From Phyllobacteriaceae bacterium (lineage in GTDB: Bacteria; Pseudomonadota; Alphaproteobacteria; Rhizobiales; Rhizobiaceae), in NCBI GenBank assembly GCA_024742765.1, contig JANSXT010000003.1:148017-212016 (forward strand): a stretch of DNA of 64,000 nt, written 5' to 3'. The number at the start of each line of letters is the position of its first letter. The stretch's first letter is position 1. A program made the position numbers and the translations under genes. The notes under the pieces were generated by a model. The model saw only the letters and a list, made by a program, of their open reading frames with translations, was not told the DNA's origin and made no database searches. Shown here one piece after another: positions 8,984-17,467 of this stretch.

Positions 8984-10486
8984 ATGAACAAGGCAACGTT
9001 GCAACTCTCCCCGCCCAATGAGCCGCGCACATTCGGCTTCTATCTTGACGGGGCCTATGTTGCCGCCGGCGACCGTGAACTTGCCACGCGCAACTCGCCG
9101 GGCCATGGCGTGCCAGTCACAAAGACGGTCAAATGCACGGGAGACGATGTCGATGCGGCGGTTGCATCGGCGCGCGCTGCGTTCGAGGACCGCCGCTGGT
9201 CGGGATTGGGCGGTGCCGAGCGCGCGGCCGTGCTCCTGAAGACGGCCGAGATACTGCGCGAGCGCGCAGAAGAGGTCGCTTATTGGGAAACGCTGGAGAA
9301 CGGCAAGCCGATCTCGCAGGCGCGCGCGGAGGTGGCGGGCTGCGTGGGCATGTTCGAATATGCCTCCGGTCTTGCCCGCTCGCTTCACGGCGACAGTTTC
9401 AACAATCTCGGCGACGGCATGTTCGGCATCGTCACGCGCGAACCGGTCGGCGTCGTCGGCGTGATCACGCCGTGGAACTTCCCGTTCCTGATCCTGTGCG
9501 AGCGCGTGCCCTACATTCTGGCATCGGGCAACACGATGGTGGCCAAGCCGTCCGAAGTCACCTCGGTGACGACGCTGATGCTGGCCGAGATCATGACGCA
9601 GGCGGGCCTGCCGGACGGCGTGTTCAACGTCGTCACCGGCTCGGGACGGTCGGTCGGACAGGCGCTGATCGACCATATGGATGTGGACATGTTGTCGTTT
9701 ACCGGCTCGACCGCCATTGGCCGCGCGGTCGTCGAAGCCGCCGGCAAGTCCAACTTCAAGAAGCTGGGTCTGGAACTGGGCGGCAAGAACCCGCAGATCG
9801 TCTTTGCCGATGCGGACCTTGAAGACGCCGCCGACGGTGTCGCATTCGGGATCGGTTTCAACACCGGCCAGTGCTGCGTCTCCGGCTCGCGGCTGATTGT
9901 CGAGCGCAGCGTTGCCGACAGGTTCAGCCAGATGGTCGCCGACAAGTTCGCAAAGGTGGTGGTGGGCGACCCGCTCGACGAAGCAACGCAGGTGGGCGCG
10001 ATCACGACCGATACGCAGAACGACACCATTATGGGCTACATCGCCAAGGGGCAAGACGAGGGCGCCCGTCTTGTCCATGGCGGCGAGCAGCTCGACTTCG
10101 GCCGCGGCCAGTACATTGCTCCCACCCTTTTCGCCGATGTGACCCGCGACATGGCCATCGCGCGCGAAGAGATTTTCGGGCCAGTGCTTGCGGTGATGCC
10201 GTTCGACACGGTCGACGAGGCGATCGAAATCGCCAACGATACCGAATATGGCCTTGCCGCCAGCGTCTGGACCAAGAACATCGACAAGGCGCTGCAGGTT
10301 TCGCGCCGGGTGCGGGCCGGCCGCTTCTGGGTCAACACCACGCTTTCGGGCGGGCCAGAACTGCCGATCGGCGGCATGAAACAGTCCGGCTGGGGCCGCG
10401 AAGCCGGTGTCTACGGCGTTGAGGAGTACACCCAGGTCAAGTCGGTTCACATCGAGATCGGCAAACGTGATCCCTGGATCGCGTGA
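8984..10486 (+). CDS. NAD(P)-dependent aldehyde dehydrogenase
   Basis: Aldehyde dehydrogenase superfamily enzyme of 500 residues that oxidises an aldehyde to a carboxylic acid in the cytoplasm. Visible are the cofactor region ITPWNFPFLIL, the glutamate motif LELGGKNPQ and the catalytic cysteine motif NTGQCC (Cys298 probably the nucleophile). The ATG at 8984 has a good AGGGAGG site (8971-8977); a TTG at 8981 is less likely. It overlaps the following GMC oxidoreductase gene by one base (TGATG), so alcohol oxidation by GMC and aldehyde oxidation by this enzyme are probably coupled. Substrate unknown; related to betaine-, vanillin- and lactaldehyde-type ALDHs only at family level. Confidence 0.93.
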   Translation: MNKATLQLSPPNEPRTFGFYLDGAYVAAGDRELATRNSPGHGVPVTKTVKCTGDDVDAAVASARAAFEDRRWSGLGGAERAAVLLKTAEILRERAEEVAYWETLENGKPISQARAEVAGCVGMFEYASGLARSLHGDSFNNLGDGMFGIVTREPVGVVGVITPWNFPFLILCERVPYILASGNTMVAKPSEVTSVTTLMLAEIMTQAGLPDGVFNVVTGSGRSVGQALIDHMDVDMLSFTGSTAIGRAVVEAAGKSNFKKLGLELGGKNPQIVFADADLEDAADGVAFGIGFNTGQCCVSGSRLIVERSVADRFSQMVADKFAKVVVGDPLDEATQVGAITTDTQNDTIMGYIAKGQDEGARLVHGGEQLDFGRGQYIAPTLFADVTRDMAIAREEIFGPVLAVMPFDTVDEAIEIANDTEYGLAASVWTKNIDKALQVSRRVRAGRFWVNTTLSGGPELPIGGMKQSGWGREAGVYGVEEYTQVKSVHIEIGKRDPWIA

Positions 10487-12087
10487 TGGCCACTTCGGGG
10501 TATGATTACGTCATTGTCGGCGGCGGGTCGGCCGGCTGTGTTCTGGCCAACCGGCTGTCGGAGAACAGCGCCGTCCGGGTTCTCTTGCTGGAAGCGGGCG
10601 GCAAGGACAATCATCCGCTGATACACATGCCGGTCGGCTTTGCCAAGATGACGACCGGACCCCACACATGGGGTTTCAACACCGTCCCGCAGGTTCATGC
10701 CAACAATCGCGAGATCCCTTACGCCCAGGCGCGGGTGATTGGCGGCGGTTCCTCGATCAACGCCGAGGTCTTCACCCGCGGACATCCGCATGACTATGAC
10801 CGGTGGGCGAACGAAGAGGGTTGCGAAGGGTGGGCGTTCGCGGACATCCAGCAGTATTTCGTACGCTCCGAGGGCAACACGATCCTCGCCGGCGACTGGC
10901 ACGGCACCGACGGGCCTCTCGGTGTCTCGAACCTTAAGGACCCGCAGCCGATGACGCGGGCCTTCGTCCAGTCCTGCCAGGAGCTGGGCATTCCCTACAA
11001 CCCCGATTTCAATGGTCCCCAGCAGGAGGGCGCGGGGGTCTATCAGACAACAACGAAGAATGGCCGGCGCTGTTCCGCTGCCGTCGGCTATCTGAGGCCC
11101 GTGATCAAGCGGCCGAACCTGATGGTCGAGACCGGCTGTCAGGTTCGCCGGATTGTTTTCGAAGGCACGCGCGCCACAGGCGTCGAATACACGAACGGCC
11201 AAGGCGTCCAGACGGCCCGTGCCGAAAGCGAGGTGCTGGTCACATCCGGGGCCATTGGCACGCCCACGCTGATGATGCTGTCGGGCGTCGGACCTGCGGC
11301 ACATCTGGCGGAGCACGGGATCGACATCGTGCACGATCTTCCCGGCGTTGGCGAAAACCTCAACGACCATTTCGGCATCGACATCGTTGCCGAACTGAAC
11401 GGCCATGACAGTCTCGACAAATACAACAAATGGCATTGGGCAATCTGGGCGGGCGCACAATATTATCTGTTCAATTCCGGGCCGGTGACGTCCAACGTCG
11501 TTGAAGGCGGTGCGTTCTGGTATGCGGACAGGGACGCCCAAAGCCCCGATCTGCAGTTCCACTTCCTGGCTGGCGCTGGGGCGGAAGCCGGCGTTCCAAG
11601 CGTTCCGGCCGGCTCCTCAGGCATTACGCTCAACTCCTACACGCTGCGTCCCAAGGCGCGGGGCACGGTGCGGCTGCGTTCTGCGGACCCCGATGATCTG
11701 CCGCTGGTCGATCCCAACTTTTTGGGCCATCCCGACGATCTGAAAACCTCGGTCGAGGGCGTGAAGATCAGCCGCGAGATCTTCTCGCAGCACAGCCTGC
11801 AGAAACATGTCCGGTCGATCCGCTTCCCCGATGAGAATGTGAGAACGCAGGCCGATTTCGAGGCCTATGCCCGGCAATATGGGCGGACCTCCTATCACCC
11901 GACCTGCACATGCAAGATGGGCGCCGACGAAATGGCGGTGGTCGACCCGCAGCTTCGTGTGCACGGCCTTGACGGTATCCGCATCTGCGACAGTTCGATC
12001 ATGCCCAGCCTCATCGGCTCGAACACCAACGCGCCGACCATCATGATCGCCGAGAAAGCCAGCGACATGATCCGCGGCAATCAGTGA
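10486..12087 (+). CDS. GMC family FAD-dependent alcohol oxidoreductase (choline dehydrogenase-like)
   Basis: FAD enzyme of 533 residues oxidising a primary or secondary alcohol. The ADP-binding motif is at the N-terminus (YDYVIVGGGSAGCVLANRL), the GMC signature ARVIGGGSSINAEVFTRG follows, and the C-terminus has the active-site block YHPTCTCKMG with His471. The closing motif IGSNTNAPTIMIAEKASDMI is typical. The start overlaps the stop of the aldehyde dehydrogenase gene (TGATG), so the two act in sequence. No signal peptide is visible, so it is cytoplasmic or associated with the inner face of the membrane. A second GMC paralogue is encoded at 27,821-29,470. Confidence 0.93.
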   Translation: MATSGYDYVIVGGGSAGCVLANRLSENSAVRVLLLEAGGKDNHPLIHMPVGFAKMTTGPHTWGFNTVPQVHANNREIPYAQARVIGGGSSINAEVFTRGHPHDYDRWANEEGCEGWAFADIQQYFVRSEGNTILAGDWHGTDGPLGVSNLKDPQPMTRAFVQSCQELGIPYNPDFNGPQQEGAGVYQTTTKNGRRCSAAVGYLRPVIKRPNLMVETGCQVRRIVFEGTRATGVEYTNGQGVQTARAESEVLVTSGAIGTPTLMMLSGVGPAAHLAEHGIDIVHDLPGVGENLNDHFGIDIVAELNGHDSLDKYNKWHWAIWAGAQYYLFNSGPVTSNVVEGGAFWYADRDAQSPDLQFHFLAGAGAEAGVPSVPAGSSGITLNSYTLRPKARGTVRLRSADPDDLPLVDPNFLGHPDDLKTSVEGVKISREIFSQHSLQKHVRSIRFPDENVRTQADFEAYARQYGRTSYHPTCTCKMGADEMAVVDPQLRVHGLDGIRICDSSIMPSLIGSNTNAPTIMIAEKASDMIRGNQ

Positions 12088-12156
12088 TCGCCAATCAGCA
12101 CCGCCCTGTCATCAGATCACCCGGGCTGCCTGATACGTCAGAGTTCTTGTGGTGAC

Positions 12157-12978
12157 TTATGCGTCCCACTCCGGCGCCCACGGCACCAGATCCGATCCGA
12201 CGATCCGGTAGCCCGTGTGGGTCAGCGCCTCGATCCGCGCCATGTCCACATGGCTCAGCGTGAAGTCCATGATGTCGAAGTTCGCGCGGATGTTTTCTGG
12301 CTTGGTGGACATGGTGTTGATGCTCACGCCCTTCTGCAGGATCCAGCGCAAGACCACCTGCGCCGCCGACTTGCCATAGCCCTTGCCGATCTCGGCAAGT
12401 TCGGGGTGCTTGAAGACTTCGCCGCGTGCAACCGAGGAATAGGACGACAGCGGGATGCCGACCGCGCTTGCGCCGGCCAGAAGCGTGTCCTGATTCAGAA
12501 GCGGATGAAACTCGACCTGGTTCGTCACGATCGGCGCATCGACGATCTGCACCGCCTCGCGCATCATGGCGACCGTGTAGTTGGAGACGCCGATGTTTTG
12601 CGTCAGTCCCCGGTCGATGCAGTTCTCCAGAAGACGCAGCGACGGCGCAATGTCCCCGCCGATCGACGGCCAGTGCAACAGAAGGACATCGACATAGTCG
12701 AGGCGCAGGTCCTTGAGACTCTGCTCCACAGAAGCGACGAACCGCTCTTCCGTGAAATTGTCGGGATGGACCTTGGTGGTCACGCACATGTCCTCACGGG
12801 CAAGACCGGTCGCCTGTAGCGCCTCTCCGGTCTCGGCTTCATTTTCATACATCTGCGCCGTGTCGAACGCGCGATAGCCGGCCTCGGCCGCCGCCAGGAT
12901 CGCCTGTTTGGCGACATCGCCCTGGAGCGGATAGGTGCCAAAGGCGCGCTGGTGGGTCTTCTGAAAATAGATGTTCAT
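12157..12978 (-). CDS. Aldo/keto reductase (2,5-diketo-D-gluconate reductase type)
   Basis: NADPH-dependent carbonyl reductase of 273 residues with a TIM-barrel fold. The catalytic tetrad can be placed: Asp and Tyr in AFDTAQMYENE, Lys in VTTKVHPD and His in LLLHWPS. The start is the ATG at 12,978 with a GGGAGG site upstream; an open frame continues to 13,089 but lies across the promoter. It is monocistronic on the minus strand and converges on the GMC gene. Its promoter carries an operator at 13,008-13,023, tying it to the same regulon. Confidence 0.9.
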   Translation of the reverse strand: MNIYFQKTHQRAFGTYPLQGDVAKQAILAAAEAGYRAFDTAQMYENEAETGEALQATGLAREDMCVTTKVHPDNFTEERFVASVEQSLKDLRLDYVDVLLLHWPSIGGDIAPSLRLLENCIDRGLTQNIGVSNYTVAMMREAVQIVDAPIVTNQVEFHPLLNQDTLLAGASAVGIPLSSYSSVARGEVFKHPELAEIGKGYGKSAAQVVLRWILQKGVSINTMSTKPENIRANFDIMDFTLSHVDMARIEALTHTGYRIVGSDLVPWAPEWDA

Positions 12979-13004
12979 GGGCCGCCTCCCTGTGTCTCTG
13001 CATT

Positions 13005-13033
13005 CTTGTAACCTTTTAGTTACTTGCTGAAAA
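13005..13033 (-). promoter_or_regulatory. Promoter of aldo/keto reductase with GTAAC operator
   Basis: On the minus strand -35 TTTTCA (13,028-13,033) and -10 TACAAG (13,005-13,010), both weak, are 17 bp apart. The palindrome GTAACCTTTTAGTTAC (13,008-13,023) overlaps spacer and -10. The site is back to back with the plus-strand operator at 13,107. Confidence 0.5.
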
Positions 13034-13073
13034 GGGGTTTCTCGGCGCCGCTCACGGCGCGGCGAATTCAGCC

Positions 13074-13122
13074 TTGATTCCACAGGCATGCGTTGGCATA
13101 GTCGAAATAACTAACTAGTTAC
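13074..13122 (+). promoter_or_regulatory. Promoter of the CoA-transferase operon with GTAAC operator
   Basis: A -35 TTGATT (13,074-13,079) and -10 CATAGT (13,097-13,102) are 17 bp apart. The palindrome ATAACTAACTAGTTAC (13,107-13,122) covers the expected transcription start. The left arm has lost the first G of the consensus. Confidence 0.5.
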
Positions 13123-13150
13123 TTTTGCGAATTTGCGTTCCGGAGGCGCC

Positions 13151-14722
13151 GTGAGCAAACAGGTATCAATCACCGATGCTGCGGCGTTGGTTCCCGACAA
13201 CGCCGTTGTTGCCGTCAACTCCTCCAGCGGCCTTTGCTGTCCCGATGCCGTGCTTGCAGGGATCGGCGAACGGTTCGACACAACGGACGCCCCGCGCAAC
13301 CTCACGACCATCCATCCGATCGCCGCTGGCGACTTCTTCGGCACCAAGGGGATCGATCACATCGCCAAGCCCGGCTGCCTCAGCCGCATCATCGGCGGCT
13401 CCTATCCATCCGGGCCGACCAATGCCGAACCGCCGCTGATCTGGCAGATGATCACCGGCAACCAGATCGAAGCCTACAATGTCCCGTCCGGCATCATCTT
13501 CGACATGCTGCGCGAGGGCGCCGGGCAGCGCCCCGGCGTGCTGACGAAGGTCGGAATGGAGACATTTGTCGATCCGGATCTGGAAGGCTGCGCGATGAAC
13601 GATGCGGCGCGCGCGCGCGCGATCGTCCGACGCGAGCGCTTCGCCGGCGAGGACTGGCTCTACTTCGAGGCGCTGAAGCCGGATGTCGCCATTATCCGGG
13701 CCACGACCGGCGACCAGCGCGGCAATCTCAGCTTTGAATCGGAAGGCGCATATCTCGGCGCGGTCGAGATGGCGCTCGCCGCGCACAACAATGGCGGCAT
13801 CGTGATCGCCCAGGTGCGGCGTGTGGCGCAGAACGGCTCCATCCGCCCCCACGACGTCCATGTCCCGGGCATCCTTGTCGATCATGTGGTCGAAGCGCCT
13901 GACATGCTGCAGACGACAGCGACGCCTTACGATCCGGCCATTTCAGGCGAACTCATCCGGCCGCTCGACAGTTTCCAGATGATGGATTTCGGCGTCCAGA
14001 AGGTGATCGCGCGCCGGGTCGCGCAGGAGCTTGAACGCGATTGGGCGGTCAATGTCGGCTTCGGCGTCTCTGCCAATGTGCCGCGCATCTTCCTTGAGGA
14101 AGGGCAACATGGGGCCGTGACATGGGTGATCGAGCAGGGCGCGGTTGGCGGCATTCCGCTTCTGGACTTCAAGTTCGGCTGTTCGGCCAATGCCGAGGCC
14201 TTTGTCACCTCTCCGCACCAGTTCGCCTATTTCCAGGCCGGCGGGTTTGACTGCTCGCTTCTCTCCTTTCTTGAGATCGGCGCGGATGGTTCGGTCAATG
14301 TCTCACGGCTTGCGGCCACGCCGCACAGGACCGCAGGCGCGGGCGGCTTCGTCGACATCACCGCGCGTGCGCGCCGTATCGTGTTCTCCGGAACGTTCAA
14401 TGCCGGCGCGAAGATGCGGATCGACGATGGCCGCCTGGCAATCGACAAGGAGGGCAAGATCGCCAAGATTGTTCCGCAGGTCGACCAGGTCTCGTTCTCC
14501 GGCAAGCGCGCCGTCCGCCAGGGGCAGCGTGCGACCTACATCACCGAGCGCTGCGTGATGCAACTGACCGGAAGCGGACTGGAGGTCACCGAGATTGCGC
14601 CGGGCATCGATCTGGAGCGGGACGTCCTGTCCCAAGCCGCAACGCCCCTCAAAGTGGCGAGCGACTTGCGCGAGATGGATGCGGCCCTGTACCGGCCCGA
14701 ACCGATTGGTCTTCTGGTGTGA
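13151..14722 (+). CDS. Family I CoA-transferase, fused alpha and beta domains
   Basis: Acyl-CoA:carboxylate CoA-transferase of 523 residues in which the two subunits of family I enzymes are fused, as in propionate and YdiF-type transferases. The N-terminal half has the CoA-binding glycine-rich pattern around GDFFGTKGIDHIAKPG. The C-terminal half has the catalytic glutamate in WVIEQGAVGGIP (Glu328). It would activate an acid, for example the product of the aldehyde dehydrogenase, to its CoA thioester. The GTG at 13,151 is chosen because GGAGG (13,142-13,146) lies just upstream. It overlaps the enoyl-CoA hydratase gene by four bases (GTGA). Confidence 0.88.
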   Translation: MSKQVSITDAAALVPDNAVVAVNSSSGLCCPDAVLAGIGERFDTTDAPRNLTTIHPIAAGDFFGTKGIDHIAKPGCLSRIIGGSYPSGPTNAEPPLIWQMITGNQIEAYNVPSGIIFDMLREGAGQRPGVLTKVGMETFVDPDLEGCAMNDAARARAIVRRERFAGEDWLYFEALKPDVAIIRATTGDQRGNLSFESEGAYLGAVEMALAAHNNGGIVIAQVRRVAQNGSIRPHDVHVPGILVDHVVEAPDMLQTTATPYDPAISGELIRPLDSFQMMDFGVQKVIARRVAQELERDWAVNVGFGVSANVPRIFLEEGQHGAVTWVIEQGAVGGIPLLDFKFGCSANAEAFVTSPHQFAYFQAGGFDCSLLSFLEIGADGSVNVSRLAATPHRTAGAGGFVDITARARRIVFSGTFNAGAKMRIDDGRLAIDKEGKIAKIVPQVDQVSFSGKRAVRQGQRATYITERCVMQLTGSGLEVTEIAPGIDLERDVLSQAATPLKVASDLREMDAALYRPEPIGLLV

Positions 14723-15495
14723 GCGACGAGCGCATCCTTGTTGACGTAGCGGGCCGCATTGCGCGGCTGACGCTGAACCGTCCTGACAAGCTGAACGCGC
14801 TGGACGCCGACATGATTTCGGAGCTTGCGGCCCGCTGCCGCGAGATCGAACGGTCCGATGCGCGGGTGGTCATCCTGTCGGGCCGCGGAAAGGCGTTCTG
14901 CGCTGGCGGCGACATTGAAGCCTGGTCCGGCAAAAGCCCGGAGGCGTTCGGACGGCACTGGGTGCGGGACGGTCACGCAGCCTTTGACGCGCTCGCGCGG
15001 CTGGCCCAACCGGTCATCGCGGTGCTCGACGGGCACGTGCTGGGCGGCGGATTGGAGATTGCCGCCTGCGCCGACTATCGGATTGCCGAGAGGCACATTC
15101 GCATCGGTCAGCCCGAGACCGGCCTTGGCATCATTCCCGGATGGTCCGGCACGCAACGCGCGGTCCGGCGCTTCGGCGCGCAAACAGTCCGCCGCATGGC
15201 CCTGTTCGGCGAGACGTTCCCGGCGGACGAGGCCCTATCACTGGGCCTTGTCGACCAGGTGGTCGACACCGGAACAGCAATGGCCGCCGCCGAAGAGGCT
15301 GCCGCGCGCGTCCTGAAACGGGCGCCAAGGGCAACCGAACTCACCAAGATGCTGATCAACATCGCTGAAGGCGAAGAGCGCGAACGCGCTGTTGAAGCCC
15401 TGGCAGGCAGCCTCGCAGCGAGCTCCGACGAACTCGCCGAGGGCCTCAAGGCGTTCCGCGACAAACGATCCCCCGACTTTGGAAAGGACACATGA
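14719..15495 (+). CDS. Enoyl-CoA hydratase/isomerase family protein (crotonase)
   Basis: Crotonase-fold enzyme of 258 residues, hydrating or isomerising an enoyl-CoA. The oxyanion-hole motif AFCAGGDIEAW is present, and both catalytic glutamates of classical hydratases are there: Glu113 in GGGLEIAA and Glu133 in GQPETGLG. That argues for true hydratase chemistry rather than a divergent member. It starts at GTG 14,719 inside the stop of the CoA-transferase and shares ATGA with the Dabb gene, so the three are translationally coupled. Confidence 0.9.
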   Translation: MSDERILVDVAGRIARLTLNRPDKLNALDADMISELAARCREIERSDARVVILSGRGKAFCAGGDIEAWSGKSPEAFGRHWVRDGHAAFDALARLAQPVIAVLDGHVLGGGLEIAACADYRIAERHIRIGQPETGLGIIPGWSGTQRAVRRFGAQTVRRMALFGETFPADEALSLGLVDQVVDTGTAMAAAEEAAARVLKRAPRATELTKMLINIAEGEERERAVEALAGSLAASSDELAEGLKAFRDKRSPDFGKDT

Positions 15496-15806
15496 TGATC
15501 CGCCATCTGGTCGCCTTGCGCTACAAGCCTGGCACAAGCGACGAAACCAAGCAGTCGCTTTATGACGACCTTGCAAAGCTGAGCGACCGGATCGACGGTA
15601 TTGTCGACTTCCAAAGCCGCAGCAACATCAGTGTCGAAGACCCGCTGGTGCGCGGCTATCGCGATCTGTTCTGGTTCGACTTCCGTGATATCTCCGTCCG
15701 CGACGCTTACCTTGTAGCCGAAGTGCATCAGGCCATCGGTGCGCGCATCGTCGCCGAACTTGAAGGCGGGCCCGACGGCGTTTTCGTGTTCGACTTCGAC
15801 GTGTGA
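15492..15806 (+). CDS. Dabb (stress-responsive alpha/beta barrel) domain protein
   Basis: Small protein of 104 residues with the ferredoxin-like Dabb fold: IRHLVALRYKPG at the start, VDFQSRSNISVED in the middle, and a C-terminal strand ending VFVFDFDV. Members form dimers and include small catabolic isomerases, cyclases and proteins of unknown function in degradation operons. The start overlaps the enoyl-CoA hydratase stop (ATGA). Position at the end of a CoA-dependent operon suggests a pathway-specific enzymatic role, but no catalytic residue can be assigned. Confidence 0.85.
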   Translation: MMIRHLVALRYKPGTSDETKQSLYDDLAKLSDRIDGIVDFQSRSNISVEDPLVRGYRDLFWFDFRDISVRDAYLVAEVHQAIGARIVAELEGGPDGVFVFDFDV

Positions 15807-15852
15807 TCCGTTTCGGCACGGACAGCAAGGACGGTCGAGCGACCCCGATCGG

Positions 15853-16323
15853 CTAACGGCGCACCATCAGACGGTTGGTGCCGGTCTGCACGGTCTCGCC
15901 GCGTTGGTTCTGAACGGACACATCAAGTTCGAGGATGCCGCGGTCGAGCTTCTTGGTGCACTTCTTGCCGATAACGGTGATCGTCGCGCGCACCGTGTCG
16001 CCCACCAGAACCGGCCGCGCAAAGCGCCAGTCCCAGCCAAGCGACGCGATCGCGTCGAACTGCGCCGGTGCCGCGTTCTTCAGCCCGTCCACAAGCGACA
16101 GGACAAGAAGGCCATGCGCGACCCGTCGCGGGAAGCCGTAGGAGCGCGCAGCCGCGTCATCCATGTGGATGACGAACCGGTCGCCGGACAGCGCGGCGAA
16201 CGTGTCGATCGCCTCGGCGGTTACGGTTGCCTTGCCGGTTTCCACCCGGTCTCCGACGTCGATCGCGTCGAAGCGGTAATGGGCGGCGGGCAGAAGCCGG
16301 CCGCGCGGCAAGACCTCCGTCAC
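15853..16323 (-). CDS. MaoC-like (R)-specific enoyl-CoA hydratase domain protein
   Basis: Hot-dog-fold protein of 156 residues. The hydratase-2 motif is visible as FAALSGDRFVIHMDD followed by RRVAHGLLVLSL, with the Asp/His pair expected for acyl-CoA hydration. It starts at 16,323 and overlaps the stop of the upstream aldo/keto reductase gene by four bases, so the two form a minus-strand operon converging on the CoA-transferase operon. It would provide hydratase activity of the opposite stereochemistry to the crotonase at 14,719, or act on another acyl-CoA. Confidence 0.88.
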   Translation of the reverse strand: MTEVLPRGRLLPAAHYRFDAIDVGDRVETGKATVTAEAIDTFAALSGDRFVIHMDDAAARSYGFPRRVAHGLLVLSLVDGLKNAAPAQFDAIASLGWDWRFARPVLVGDTVRATITVIGKKCTKKLDRGILELDVSVQNQRGETVQTGTNRLMVRR

Positions 16324-17336
16324 TGCGGCGTCGGCGCGTCTTCGCGCAAAAGCCCCTTCGCCTTCAGGTCCGACCAGAAGGCCGGCGGGATCGGGTGGCT
16401 GAACCAGGCGAGATTCTGTTCGAGCTGCTCAACGGTGCGGGTTCCGGCGATGAAGCTGGGGATGGCCGGGTGCGCCACGACAAATTGCAGCGCAGCGGCA
16501 GGCAACGGCACGCTGTGCTCAGCGCACACCTCCTCGATCTTGGCGACCTTGGTCATGATCTCGGCCGGCGCCGGCGCATAATTGTACTTTGCACCTTCCT
16601 TTGCGCCGGTTGCCAGAATGCCCGAGTTGAAGCCGCCGCCAACCACGACCGCTGCCCCGCGCTCTTGGCAAAGCGGAAGGAACTCGTTCAGCGCATCCTG
16701 CTCCAAAAGCGTGTATCGGCCCGCCAGAAGGAAACAGTCGAAGTCGCGCTGTTTGAGCGCTTCATGACAGACTTCCCATTCATTGACCCCTACGCCGATG
16801 GCCTTGACGACGCCTTCATCGCGGAGCTTCTCCAGCGCCCGCCATGAGCCGTCCATGGCCTGTTTGAAAACTTCGGGCTGTTCCGGGCCACGGGTGAAGA
16901 CGTCAATGTCGTGAATGAAGCAGATGTCCATGCTTTCCAGCGCCATGCGCTGCAGACTGTCCTCGAATGCGCGCATCGTGCCATCGTAGGTGTAGTCGAA
17001 CTCCATCACGAAGGGCGCGGCGTTCGTCCAGGGTGTGAAGTCGATCGTGTCGCGGCGAGCCGGAACCAGCCGTCTGCCAACCTTGGATGACAGGACGAAA
17101 TCGTCGCGCTTCTTCCAGCGCAGGGAATGGCCGGTGCGCAGCTCGGACAGCCCGTGCCCGTACATCGGCGCGGTGTCATAGTAGCGCACGCCTGCATCCC
17201 AGGCCGTCTGGATCATCGCGTCGGACGTCTGCTCGTCGATTTCGCGGAAGATATTGCCGATCGGTGCGGTGCCGAAACCGAAGGCCGTAACTTCCAGATC
17301 GACGCGGCCGAATTTCATTTTTGTGCCCGGCTGCAT
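16320..17336 (-). CDS. Aldo/keto reductase, D-threo-aldose (L-fucose) 1-dehydrogenase-like
   Basis: Aldo/keto reductase of 338 residues from the branch that includes bacterial L-fucose/D-arabinose 1-dehydrogenases, which oxidise aldoses to lactones. Landmarks are VTAFGFGTAPIGNIFREID at the N-terminus, the Asp/Tyr pair in VRYYDTAPMYGHG, LSSKVGR and the His in CFIHDIDV. It is preceded by GGGAGGAATGAC and starts with ATG 17,336. An operator lies 16 bp upstream at 17,352-17,367. The substrate assignment is by resemblance only. Confidence 0.85.
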   Translation of the reverse strand: MQPGTKMKFGRVDLEVTAFGFGTAPIGNIFREIDEQTSDAMIQTAWDAGVRYYDTAPMYGHGLSELRTGHSLRWKKRDDFVLSSKVGRRLVPARRDTIDFTPWTNAAPFVMEFDYTYDGTMRAFEDSLQRMALESMDICFIHDIDVFTRGPEQPEVFKQAMDGSWRALEKLRDEGVVKAIGVGVNEWEVCHEALKQRDFDCFLLAGRYTLLEQDALNEFLPLCQERGAAVVVGGGFNSGILATGAKEGAKYNYAPAPAEIMTKVAKIEEVCAEHSVPLPAAALQFVVAHPAIPSFIAGTRTVEQLEQNLAWFSHPIPPAFWSDLKAKGLLREDAPTPQ

Positions 17337-17351
17337 GTCATTCCTCCCTAA

Positions 17352-17393
17352 GTAACTGATTGGTTAATAGCAGTGCTCCAGCGGGCATGGCAA
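17352..17393 (-). promoter_or_regulatory. Promoter of the aldose-dehydrogenase/MaoC operon with GTAAC operator
   Basis: Minus-strand -35 TTGCCA (17,388-17,393) and -10 TATTAA (17,364-17,369) with an 18-bp spacer. The site GTAACTGATTGGTTAA (17,352-17,367, plus-strand reading) overlaps the -10 and the start. It is one base short of a complete palindrome. Confidence 0.55.
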
Positions 17394-17416
17394 GGCCGAA
17401 ATTGCGGCCGACACCC

Positions 17417-17460
17417 TTGACCTGTGATGCCCGCTATCCGATAAGTAACTAATTGGTTAT
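17417..17460 (+). promoter_or_regulatory. Promoter of the acyl-CoA dehydrogenase operon with GTAAC operator
   Basis: A -35 TTGACC (17,417-17,422) and -10 GATAAG (17,440-17,445) are 17 bp apart. The site GTAACTAATTGGTTAT (17,445-17,460) covers the start region and ends 7 bp before the ATG at 17,468, so the message would have a very short leader. Confidence 0.55.
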
Positions 17461-17467
17461 ATGCGGA

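Noticed and set aside
8969..10450. Open frame of 493 codons on the minus strand
   Set aside because: Shadow of the aldehyde dehydrogenase at 8984, which has all catalytic motifs.
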